A stretch of 15,891 bases of DNA, from the NCBI GenBank assembly GCA_031259505.1, contig JAIRLL010000148.1, forward strand, positions 1 through 15,891, written 5' to 3'. Shown here in pieces: positions 1 to 7,133 of this stretch. Position 1 is the first letter of the stretch; every line of letters starts with the position of its first letter. The translations under genes were made by a program, and so were the position numbers. Source of the stretch: Tannerella sp. Its GTDB lineage: Bacteria; Bacteroidota; Bacteroidia; Bacteroidales; Tannerellaceae. Under the pieces are notes generated by a model. It was not told where the DNA came from and did no database searches. It was given only the letters and a program-made list of their open reading frames with translations.

Positions 1-834
1 CGTGACGGCAGCCGCAACGGAAAACCAGCCCAGATCGTCGGTAGGCAGTTCTTCCGAAAAGAAGGCGCTGTCTTTCAGCGAATCGCTCGACATTCCCGTC
101 ACCGCCACCGCATTGTTCAGGAAATGTGCAAGGACGGGCGCCCAGATACTTTTCGTCCAGTACAGCAGGTATCCCAGAAAAGCGCCGAGCAACATGCGGG
201 GAACAAAACCGTAAAACTGGAAGTGTATCGCACTGAAGATGATGGCCACTATCCAGATGGCTACATGCGGGTTGCGAATTTTCTGCCTGAAAATGCTCAA
301 AATCGTGCCCCTGAAAAGAAATTCTTCGCATACGCCGGCCGCAACGGCGATGACTGTCAGGTTGACAAGTAGCGACAAAAAGCCTTTTTCCTGCAACATC
401 TTTGCAACCGTCTCCGCTGCCGCATCTTCCATCTCTCGCATCAACCGTTCGAGCGGCGCCATAAAATCCGGCAACTGCATTTGCATATTAAAATAACCGA
501 CCAGCGAAATGGTTGGCGAAACCAGGAAAGTAGCCGCCACTATCCAACCCAACAGGCGGAGATCTGGCAGGCGTCTCAAATGGAGAAAAGCGGCAGGCTG
601 CTCGCAGCAAAGCCATGCCACAGCGGCCGCAGGAAACAGGAAAACAAAAACAGCCACCAGCAGTTGAACACATTGCAGGAATGCCACGGAATCTGTCCCC
701 AGGCCTGCCGCATTCAACGCCACGACAAGCACAAACGACACCGTGGACGTGAAAAAAAGACCCGTCAACGCCAGCACAAACAATACGCCAAGCTGAAAAA
801 ATACGGAACGCCCGGCAAAGATTCCCTTTATCAT
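1..834 (-). CDS. CPBP-family intramembrane metalloprotease (3' end beyond window)
   Basis: Translating the minus strand from ATG 834-832 gives 278 codons with no stop before the window edge, so the C-terminus is missing. The three CPBP (CAAX protease and bacteriocin-processing) motifs are present: E170-E171-x3-R175 (CEEFLFRG), F200-x3-H204 (FSAIH) and H237-x3-N241 (HFLNN). In this family the conserved Glu, His and Asn residues sit in membrane helices and form the active site. Several hydrophobic segments are visible (about residues 11-42, 50-76, 95-114, 153-168, 190-206, 213-226), as expected for a multi-pass inner-membrane protein. Members cleave prenylated or other membrane substrates or act in immunity and processing; the substrate here cannot be inferred. 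GGAAG lies just before the ATG and may be a ribosome-binding site. It lies downstream of the RRM gene on the same strand but is separated from it by a terminator, so it probably has its own promoter, which I could not place with confidence. Confidence 0.9.
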   Translation of the reverse strand, partial: MIKGIFAGRSVFFQLGVLFVLALTGLFFTSTVSFVLVVALNAAGLGTDSVAFLQCVQLLVAVFVFLFPAAAVAWLCCEQPAAFLHLRRLPDLRLLGWIVAATFLVSPTISLVGYFNMQMQLPDFMAPLERLMREMEDAAAETVAKMLQEKGFLSLLVNLTVIAVAAGVCEEFLFRGTILSIFRQKIRNPHVAIWIVAIIFSAIHFQFYGFVPRMLLGAFLGYLLYWTKSIWAPVLAHFLNNAVAVTGMSSDSLKDSAFFSEELPTDDLGWFSVAAAVT

Positions 835-868
835 ATCTTCCTTACATTAATACATATGTATATACTGC

Positions 869-912
869 AAAACAAAAATAACTTCCGTCCCTCCAAGGGT
901 TCGGAAGTTATT
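869..912 (-). terminator. Rho-independent terminator of the RRM gene
   Basis: An 11-bp perfect inverted repeat (877-887 with 902-912, AATAACTTCCG and its complement) encloses a second, inner 4-bp stem (889-892 with 896-899). Read on the minus strand the stem is followed by TTTGTTTTG. It lies 23 bp past the stop of the RRM gene at 936-1181. The plus strand has a shorter T run (GGTTTTTG), so it could also act weakly the other way. Confidence 0.85.
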
Positions 913-935
913 GGTTTTTGAATCAGGCACGCATA

Positions 936-1181
936 CTATTTTTTCGGTAGCGCTTCTTTTAAAACCATTTGACGGCCTTGATATTCCGTCTCGTTCAGTT
1001 CACTAATCATGCTACGCGCCTCTTCATCGTCAGGTACTTCCGCAAATGCATACCCTTTTGAGCGGCCTGTATCACGGTCTTTAATCAATCTCACGGAGTC
1101 GACTTCGCCAAACTCCTCCAATGTTTTTTTCAAATCGTCTTCGCGTACACGATAGCTTAAATTACCAATGTAAATGTTCAT
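936..1181 (-). CDS. Single-RRM RNA-binding protein
   Basis: This 81-aa protein is one complete RNA recognition motif with almost nothing added. RNP2 is IYIGNL (residues 3-8) and RNP1 is KGYAFAEV (residues 42-49), both with the aromatic residues that stack on RNA bases, in the usual beta-alpha-beta-beta-alpha-beta layout. The last residues are a short basic tail (LPKK). Stand-alone RRM proteins of this size are common in Bacteroidales and are thought to act as global post-transcriptional regulators, a role filled by Hfq or CsrA elsewhere; that role is family knowledge, not seen here. The gene is divergent from tig and has a long AT-rich upstream region with a potential leader hairpin. It ends at a strong terminator, so it is probably monocistronic. 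Confidence 0.93.
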   Translation of the reverse strand: MNIYIGNLSYRVREDDLKKTLEEFGEVDSVRLIKDRDTGRSKGYAFAEVPDDEEARSMISELNETEYQGRQMVLKEALPKK

Positions 1182-1204
1182 AAAACAAAAAATTAAATAC
1201 TAAA

Positions 1205-1250
1205 ATTGTTACTAATGGAAAGTAAGAAAAAACCGGAAGGTCGTAACAAT
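1205..1250 (-). promoter_or_regulatory. Inverted repeat in the RRM-gene leader
   Basis: ATTGTTAC at 1205-1212 and GTAACAAT at 1243-1250 are perfect 8-bp complements around a 30-nt loop, starting 24 bp upstream of the RRM start codon. A competing short hairpin (TTACT 1209-1213 with AGTAA 1221-1225) uses part of the same arm, so the two folds exclude each other. If the leader is transcribed, this could be an autoregulatory structure. I see no convincing promoter for the gene: 1251-1258 reads TATATTTC on the minus strand (near TAnnTTTG, but with no -33), and 1309-1316 reads TTGCTTTG with TTTG 18 bp further upstream. The rest of 1182-1494 is AT-rich and holds only the tig promoter. Confidence 0.35.
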
Positions 1251-1412
1251 GAAATATAAATCTACATACCAGAAAATGAAGAAATAAAAAACGATTGTTA
1301 AGTACATTCAAAGCAAATCAATCCTTTCACGCTGCAAAGAAACGAATAAAAACTAAATAAATCGCTTTTTCTGAAAAAAAATTGTTTCTCGACAATAATC
1401 ATGCCTTGGATA

Positions 1413-1444
1413 TTTGCAAGATTGAAATTATAAATCTAATTTTG
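1413..1444 (+). promoter_or_regulatory. Bacteroides-type promoter of tig
   Basis: TTTG (1413-1416), a 20-bp spacer and TAATTTTG (1437-1444) match the known Bacteroides -33 TTTG / -7 TAnnTTTG consensus exactly, including the 19-21 bp spacing. Transcription would begin near 1450, giving a leader of about 45 nt before the tig ATG at 1495. Confidence 0.8.
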
Positions 1445-1494
1445 CACCCTGCAATTCGAAGGCAAGATAGACAGTATTAATTAAACTATTCAGA

Positions 1495-2847
1495 ATGAAC
1501 ATTTCACTTATAAACAACGATACGGTGAGCGGTATCGTAAAAATGGTAGTAGAAAAAAAAGATTATGAGGTGCAGGTAGAAAAACAGTTGCGCCAGTACC
1601 GGCAAAAAGCCAACATCCCCGGTTTTCGCAAAGGCATGGTATCGATGGGTATGATCAGGAAATTGTATGGAAAACAGTTGCTGGCCGAGGAGGTAAACAA
1701 ATGTATCCTGGAAAATCTGACCAATTATATCCGTACAAGCGGAATTCGCATACTGGGAGAACCGCTGCCCAGCGAAATGGAACAGCAACCCATTGATTTC
1801 GATACGCAGGATGATTTCGAGTTCTATTTCGATATCGCATTCTCGCCGCAAGTAGACATCAAACTGACCAAAAACGACATACTGACGTACTATAAGATTA
1901 ATGTAGACGATGCGATGCTGCAGGAACAAATCGACAATTACTGCAGAAGCTACGGCTCGCCGGCTGCGGCGGAAGACATCGAAGCATCCGACTTCGTCAA
2001 AGGGATCCTTTCGGAACTCGACGAAAACAATGCGCCCAAAGAAGACGGCATCCTGGTGACGGAAGCCGTATTGATTCCGGAAAATATCAAAAGCGACGAC
2101 GAACGGAACAAATTTATCGGCGCGAAACTGAATGACGCCGTCGTGTTCAATCCCGGCAGGGCTTACAGCGGCGCCACTGCCGAGATTGCCTCGCTGTTGA
2201 AGACTGACATGGAACACGCATCCAAAATCAACAGCGACTTCCGCTTCGAAGTGAAGGAAATATCCCGCCACAAAAACGCCGAACTGAATCAGGAACTGTT
2301 CAGCAGGATATTCAGCGACAGTACCGTCACAACCGAAGAAGAATTCAGGGAAAAAGTGAAACTTTCGCTGGACGATCAACTGAAAATCGAAAGCGAATAC
2401 AAACTCCAGCTAGATATGCGTGCGTTTCTGATCGAAAAGACAGGAGACGTCGTGTTTGCCGACGACATACTCAAACGCTGGTTGCTGACAAACAAGGACA
2501 ATACACCCGAAACGGTGGAAAAAAACTTTCCGAAAGTCATCGACGACCTGAAGTTCAACCTTGCCAAAGAGCATATCATCTCGACGAACGGCTTGCAGAT
2601 AGACGAGATCGACATCGAAAACACCGCCAAAGAGGCAACAAAAGAGCAATTTGCCCAATACGGCATGTTGTCCCTGCCCGACTACATGGTGGAACGCTAT
2701 GCGAGAAACTTGCTGGAAAAAAAGGAAATGCATGACGAAATCACCGAACGCGCCCGATACGACAAACTGATCAGTTGGGTGAAAGACCAGATCAAGGTCG
2801 AAACAAAAGAAATTTCGCATGAAGAATTTACCAAACTCCTGGCATAA
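1495..2847 (+). CDS. tig: Trigger factor, ribosome-associated chaperone
   Basis: This 450-aa protein has the trigger factor layout and length. The N-terminal ribosome-binding domain (about 1-118) carries the signature loop GFRKG (residues 43-47) that docks on ribosomal protein L23. The middle segment (about 162-258) sits where the FKBP-type prolyl isomerase domain belongs but aligns poorly with it: the GFE.G motif and the usual aromatic pocket residues are not recognisable. The helical C-terminal chaperone arm (about 260-450) follows, with ELNQELFSRIF at its start as in other trigger factors. The protein binds nascent chains at the ribosome exit tunnel. It has its own promoter at 1413-1444, and the clpP promoter lies in the 180-bp gap downstream; I see no clear terminator after it. 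Its place next to clpP-clpX is the arrangement also seen in many other bacteria. The ATG at 1495 follows an AT-rich leader with no clear Shine-Dalgarno site, as is usual in this phylum. Confidence 0.95.
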   Translation: MNISLINNDTVSGIVKMVVEKKDYEVQVEKQLRQYRQKANIPGFRKGMVSMGMIRKLYGKQLLAEEVNKCILENLTNYIRTSGIRILGEPLPSEMEQQPIDFDTQDDFEFYFDIAFSPQVDIKLTKNDILTYYKINVDDAMLQEQIDNYCRSYGSPAAAEDIEASDFVKGILSELDENNAPKEDGILVTEAVLIPENIKSDDERNKFIGAKLNDAVVFNPGRAYSGATAEIASLLKTDMEHASKINSDFRFEVKEISRHKNAELNQELFSRIFSDSTVTTEEEFREKVKLSLDDQLKIESEYKLQLDMRAFLIEKTGDVVFADDILKRWLLTNKDNTPETVEKNFPKVIDDLKFNLAKEHIISTNGLQIDEIDIENTAKEATKEQFAQYGMLSLPDYMVERYARNLLEKKEMHDEITERARYDKLISWVKDQIKVETKEISHEEFTKLLA

Positions 2848-2910
2848 ATCCGTTCTTTTGTTAAAGAAAGGGCTCCTCTCGAAAAAAAACGGTAACAAAA
2901 CGCAGATAAA

Positions 2911-2943
2911 TTTGACGCCTGTAGAAATTTATTTATAACTTTG
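2911..2943 (+). promoter_or_regulatory. Bacteroides-type promoter of the clpP operon
   Basis: TTTG (2911-2914), a 21-bp spacer and TAACTTTG (2936-2943) match the Bacteroides -33/-7 consensus. An inverted repeat, ATAAATTT (2906-2913) with AAATTTAT (2925-2932), overlaps the -33 element and part of the spacer and could be a regulator site. Transcription would start near 2950, leaving a leader of about 78 nt before clpP. Confidence 0.8.
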
Positions 2944-2956
2944 TTTTCCCGAACAG

Positions 2957-2982
2957 GCGGACGGGAAATTTCCCGCCTCCGC
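2957..2982 (+). promoter_or_regulatory. GC-rich palindrome/hairpin in the clpP leader
   Basis: A 14-bp perfect palindrome, CGGGAAATTTCCCG (2962-2975), is extended by GCGGA (2957-2961) pairing with TCCGC (2978-2982), with a two-base CC bulge on the 3' side. It lies about 14 bp after the -7 element, at the expected 5' end of the clpP mRNA, and no T run follows, so it is not a terminator. It may be an operator or an mRNA-stabilising 5' hairpin. An alternative pairing, AGGCGG (2955-2960) with CCGCCT (2973-2978), is also possible. Confidence 0.5.
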
Positions 2983-3027
2983 ATGTCCGGCAGAATTAAA
3001 AAATATCAATAAAAAAGACAAGACATT

Positions 3028-3696
3028 ATGAACGAATTCAGGAAGTATGCAACAAAGCATTTAGGCATGAACGGCAATACACTGGACAGCTATACGAACA
3101 TCACGAGTAACTACATTTCGCCCACCATTATCGAAGAGCGTCAACTGAATGTCGCCCAGATGGACGTGTTTTCGCGCCTGATGATGGACCGCATCATCTT
3201 TCTCGGAACGCAAATAGATGATTATGCAGCGAATGTAATTCAGGCGCAACTGCTTTATCTGGACACGAGCGATCCGGGCAAAGACATCTCCATCTACATC
3301 AATTCACCCGGCGGCACGGTATATGCCGGCCTGGGCATATACGATACGATGCAGTTTATCGGAAGCAAGGTCTCGACCATCTGTACCGGTATTGCCGCCT
3401 CGATGGCCTCCGTCCTGCTCGTAGCCGGCGAAAAAGGGAAACGCTTCGGATTGAGACATTCGCGGGTCATGATACACCAGCCCCTGGGCGGCGTGCAGGG
3501 ACAGGCATCGGATATGGAGATTACGGTACGCGAGATTCTCAAGATAAAGGAAGAATTATACAGAATCATCTCCAAACATTCCGGCAAACCGTACGAACAA
3601 ATCGAAAAAGACAGTGACCGCGATTACTGGATGACCTCGGAAGAAGCCGTAGCATACGGAATGATTGACGAAATAATGGTAGGTAAAAATCTATGA
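3028..3696 (+). CDS. clpP: ATP-dependent Clp protease proteolytic subunit
   Basis: This 222-aa protein is the serine peptidase ClpP (family S14), which forms two stacked heptamers and degrades substrates fed by ClpX. The catalytic triad is intact: Ser125 in GIAASMAS, His150 in MIHQPLGG and Asp199 in DRDYWM. The Ser-His and His-Asp spacings (25 and 49) equal those of E. coli ClpP. The substrate-groove motif INSPGG is at 91-96. About 25-30 N-terminal residues precede the conserved core and probably include a propeptide, though I see no obvious cleavage site. The protein is slightly longer than the roughly 200 residues common elsewhere. The gene follows a consensus promoter and a leader palindrome. 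Its stop overlaps the clpX start as ATGA (3693-3696), so the two are translationally coupled. It is the first gene of the long operon. Confidence 0.97.
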   Translation: MNEFRKYATKHLGMNGNTLDSYTNITSNYISPTIIEERQLNVAQMDVFSRLMMDRIIFLGTQIDDYAANVIQAQLLYLDTSDPGKDISIYINSPGGTVYAGLGIYDTMQFIGSKVSTICTGIAASMASVLLVAGEKGKRFGLRHSRVMIHQPLGGVQGQASDMEITVREILKIKEELYRIISKHSGKPYEQIEKDSDRDYWMTSEEAVAYGMIDEIMVGKNL

Positions 3697-4913
3697 AAAA
3701 AGACGACAAATGTGCATTCTGCGGCAGAGGACGCGACGAGGTGATAATGCTCATTACCGGCATATCGGGAGCTATCTGCGATGCCTGCGCCGAACAGGCA
3801 TACGGCATTGTGAAGGAGAACAGCAAAAAAATGAAATCGTTCAAGCCCAGCAGTACAAATGTGCCTAAACCACAAGAAATAAAAACCTTCCTTGACGATT
3901 ACGTCATTGGCCAGGACGAAGCTAAACGCTATTTGTCCGTAGCCGTATACAACCACTACAAACGCCTGATGCAGAAGACGTCCGACGATGTGGAGATTGA
4001 GAAGTCGAACATCGTCATGGTCGGCTCGACGGGAACGGGCAAGACGATGCTGGCGCGTACGATTGCTAAAAAACTGAACGTACCCTTCTGCATCGTGGAC
4101 GCGACAGTCCTGACGGAAGCCGGCTACGTAGGCGAAGACATCGAAAGTATCCTCACGCGCCTGCTTCAGGTAGCCGACTACGATGTGAACTCCGCCCAGC
4201 AAGGCATCGTCTTCATCGATGAAATAGACAAGATTGCCCGCAAGGGCGACAATCCGTCCATTACCCGCGACGTGAGCGGCGAAGGCGTACAGCAGGGATT
4301 GCTCAAACTGCTGGAAGGCGCGATCGTCAATGTCCCTCCACAGGGCGGACGTAAACATCCCGAACAGCGGATGATAGCCGTAGATACGCGCAACATCCTG
4401 TTTATCTGCGGCGGAGCATTCGACGGCATCGAGAAGAAAATAGCGCAGCGCCTGAACACGCATGTGGTAGGCTTCGGCGCAAGCAGGAACACGGCAATCG
4501 TCGACCGCAACAATTTCCTGAAATACATCACGCCTGCCGATCTGAAATCCTACGGGCTGATACCGGAAATTATCGGCCGCCTGCCGATTCTCACCTATCT
4601 CGAACCATTGGACCGCGCCACCCTGCGCCGTATTCTGACGGAACCGAAAAACTCCATCATCAAACAATACATCAAACTGTTTGAAATGGATACGATAACG
4701 CTGACCTTCGACGAAGAGGTCTACGACTACGTCGTGGACAAAGCCATCGAATTCAAGCTCGGCGCCCGAGGGCTTCGCTCAATCGTCGAAACCATCATGA
4801 TGGACGACATGTTCATCATGCCTTCCGGCAACCAGCGTACGCTGAAAGTCACGCTGGCCTATGCGAAAGAAAAACTTGAAGGATCCGATATCAGCCGTTT
4901 ACAAATTGCATAG
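3693..4913 (+). CDS. clpX: ClpX, AAA+ unfoldase of the ClpXP protease
   Basis: ClpX unfolds tagged proteins with ATP and threads them into ClpP. The 406-aa sequence begins with the C4 zinc-binding domain (Cys7, 10, 29, 32), which dimerises and binds adaptors. The AAA+ module follows: Walker A GSTGTGKT (111-118), pore loop GYVG (144-147), Walker B with DE at 176-177 (IVFIDEIDK), the substrate-gripping loop GGRKHPEQ, sensor 1 (TRNILFICGGAF), the ClpP-docking tripeptide as VGF instead of IGF (HVVGFGA), the arginine-finger region IGRLP and sensor 2 GARGLR. All functional motifs are present. The second Walker A residue is Ser where Pro is usual. The start ATG overlaps the clpP stop by 4 bp, and the recQ ATG begins 3 bp after the TAG. 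Confidence 0.97.
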   Translation: MKKDDKCAFCGRGRDEVIMLITGISGAICDACAEQAYGIVKENSKKMKSFKPSSTNVPKPQEIKTFLDDYVIGQDEAKRYLSVAVYNHYKRLMQKTSDDVEIEKSNIVMVGSTGTGKTMLARTIAKKLNVPFCIVDATVLTEAGYVGEDIESILTRLLQVADYDVNSAQQGIVFIDEIDKIARKGDNPSITRDVSGEGVQQGLLKLLEGAIVNVPPQGGRKHPEQRMIAVDTRNILFICGGAFDGIEKKIAQRLNTHVVGFGASRNTAIVDRNNFLKYITPADLKSYGLIPEIIGRLPILTYLEPLDRATLRRILTEPKNSIIKQYIKLFEMDTITLTFDEEVYDYVVDKAIEFKLGARGLRSIVETIMMDDMFIMPSGNQRTLKVTLAYAKEKLEGSDISRLQIA

Positions 4914-4916
4914 TTG

Positions 4917-7115
4917 ATGGACGAAATGGAAAAACAAGACAAACAGGACATCACGGCTTTGTTGAAATATCATTTCGGCTTTGACAAGTTCAAAGGAAAT
5001 CAAAAAGCCATTATCGAGAATGTGCTCGTCGGGAATGACACGTTCGTACTGATGCCGACCGGCGGAGGCAAATCGCTTTGCTACCAGTTGCCGGCGCTGA
5101 TACTGGAGGGGACAGCCATCATCATCTCCCCCCTGATAGCCCTGATGAAGAATCAGGTAGACGCGATGCGCAGTTTCAGCGAAAAAGATGGCGTGGCGCA
5201 CTTCATCAACTCGTCGCTGAACAGAGCGGCTATCGATCAGGTAAAACAGGACATACTCACAGGCCATACCAAACTCCTGTACGTAGCCCCCGAATCACTG
5301 ACAAAAGAAGAAAACATCGAATTTCTGCGTCAGGTGCAGATTTCGTTTTATGCCGTAGACGAAGCGCACTGCATCTCGGAATGGGGACACGACTTCAGAC
5401 CTGAATATCGCCGTATTCGTCCGATAATAAACGAAATAGGCAAACGTCCTCTGATTGCGCTGACGGCCACGGCCACGCCCAAAGTGCAGCACGACATACA
5501 GAAGAACCTCGGCATGATGGAGGCCGCCGTATTCAAGTCGTCGTTCAACCGCTCCAACCTGTACTACGAAGTGCGCCCGAAAGGAAACGACATCCACCGC
5601 GACATTATCAAGTACATCAAGGCGAACGAAAGCAAATCCGGCATCATCTATTGCCTGAGCCGCAAGAAAGTAGAAGAATTTGCCGACATCCTGTGCGCGA
5701 ACGGCATCAAAGCGTTGCCTTATCATGCCGGCATGGATTCGCAGATTCGTTCCGACAATCAGGATGCGTTCCTGATGGAAGAAGTCGACGTCATCGTCGC
5801 TACGATTGCCTTCGGAATGGGAATCGACAAGCCGGACGTGCGATACGTGATTCATTACGACATACCCAAAAGCCTGGAAGGCTATTATCAGGAAACCGGA
5901 CGCTCGGGACGCGATGGCGGAGAAGGGCAATGTATTGCCTTCTATTCCAGCAAAGACCTGCACAGACTCGAAAAATTCCTGCAGGGAAAACCCGTCGTCG
6001 AACAGGAAATCGGCAAGCAACTGCTGCTCGAAACGGCAGCCTACGCCGAAACAGCCGTATGCCGGAGAAAAGTCCTGCTGCACTATTTTGGCGAAGAATA
6101 CGGCGAAGACAATTGCGGAAACTGCGACAACTGCCTGAATCCAAAACATCTGATAGAAGCGAAAGAATTACTGTCTACCATACTCGAAACCATCGACACG
6201 CTGAAGGAAAAATACAAGACCGAATACATCGTTAACTTCCTGATGGGCGTCGAAACGGCAGACATACTGTCGTACAAACACAACGAATTTGAACTTTTCG
6301 GCTCGGGACAGGACGATGGCGAGAAAATCTGGAACGCAGTCATCCGTCAAGCGCAGATTGCCGGATTCCTTGCTAAAGATATTGAAAATTACGGCCTGCT
6401 GAAAATCATGCCCAAAGGCCGCAGTTTCATGAAAAATCCCGTCTCCTTCAAAATCGTGAAAGACAACGAATTTGAAGAAGACGAAAACCCCGATACGTCG
6501 ACGCGCAGCGGTGGTTCGTTCGCTGTAGATCCGGCGTTGTTTTCCATCATGAAAGACCTGCGAAAAAAACTGTCCAAGCAATTGAAAGTGCCTCCGTTCG
6601 TTATATTTCAGGACCCGTCGCTCGAAGCCATGGCCACGAACTACCCCATCAGAATAGAGGAATTGCAGAACATCCCCGGTGTAGGCGCAGGCAAAGCCAA
6701 ACGCTACGGAAGCGAATTTGTTGCAATTATCAAGAAATACGTGGAAGAGAATGAAATCGAACGCCCCGAAGACTTGCGTGTCCGCACGGTCGCAAACAAA
6801 TCCAGACTCAAGGTATGGATCGTGCAAAGCATTGACCGCAAAGTGGCGCTGGACGATATTGCCGTATCCAAAGGGCTGGACTTTAATGAACTGTTGAACG
6901 AAATAGAAACCATCGTCTATTCCGGCACACGCATAAACATCGACTACTTCATCAACGAAGCGATGGACGAAGACCATGTGCAGGACATATACGACTATTT
7001 CAAAGAATCGGAAACGGACGATTTGGAAACGGCTATCAATGAACTGGGAAGCGATTATACGGAAGATGAAATCCGCCTGATACGCGTCAAGTTTCTTTCC
7101 GAAATGGCAAACTGA
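4917..7115 (+). CDS. recQ: RecQ ATP-dependent DNA helicase
   Basis: RecQ is a 3'-5' helicase acting in recombination repair and at stalled forks. Of 732 residues, the helicase core has Walker A TGGGKS (48-53), the DEAH box (148-151) running into the aromatic-rich loop CISEWGHDFRPEY, motif III TATAT and motif VI QETGRSGRDG (325-334). The RecQ-C-terminal region carries the zinc cysteines C382, C400, C403 and C406, then a winged-helix region. After an acidic linker (about 519-527) comes one HRDC domain (about 540-612) with the helix-hairpin-helix-like IPGVGAGKAKRYG. A further 120 residues or so form an extra C-terminal helical domain, like those in Bacteroidota RecQ; E. coli RecQ (about 610 aa) lacks it. 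I chose ATG 4917; an in-frame TTG sits directly before it at 4914 and a second ATG at 4926. It lies 3 bp behind clpX and is surely co-transcribed. Confidence 0.95.
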   Translation: MDEMEKQDKQDITALLKYHFGFDKFKGNQKAIIENVLVGNDTFVLMPTGGGKSLCYQLPALILEGTAIIISPLIALMKNQVDAMRSFSEKDGVAHFINSSLNRAAIDQVKQDILTGHTKLLYVAPESLTKEENIEFLRQVQISFYAVDEAHCISEWGHDFRPEYRRIRPIINEIGKRPLIALTATATPKVQHDIQKNLGMMEAAVFKSSFNRSNLYYEVRPKGNDIHRDIIKYIKANESKSGIIYCLSRKKVEEFADILCANGIKALPYHAGMDSQIRSDNQDAFLMEEVDVIVATIAFGMGIDKPDVRYVIHYDIPKSLEGYYQETGRSGRDGGEGQCIAFYSSKDLHRLEKFLQGKPVVEQEIGKQLLLETAAYAETAVCRRKVLLHYFGEEYGEDNCGNCDNCLNPKHLIEAKELLSTILETIDTLKEKYKTEYIVNFLMGVETADILSYKHNEFELFGSGQDDGEKIWNAVIRQAQIAGFLAKDIENYGLLKIMPKGRSFMKNPVSFKIVKDNEFEEDENPDTSTRSGGSFAVDPALFSIMKDLRKKLSKQLKVPPFVIFQDPSLEAMATNYPIRIEELQNIPGVGAGKAKRYGSEFVAIIKKYVEENEIERPEDLRVRTVANKSRLKVWIVQSIDRKVALDDIAVSKGLDFNELLNEIETIVYSGTRINIDYFINEAMDEDHVQDIYDYFKESETDDLETAINELGSDYTEDEIRLIRVKFLSEMAN

Positions 7116-7133
7116 ATGATTTGAAAATTAAAT

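Noticed and set aside
850..861. 12-bp palindrome ATACATATGTAT upstream of the CPBP gene
   Set aside because: AT-rich palindromes of this size arise often by chance in such regions; nothing else supports an operator.
2848..2900. Terminator after tig
   Set aside because: Only a 6-bp AT-rich hairpin (TTCTTT/AAAGAA) without a T run is present.
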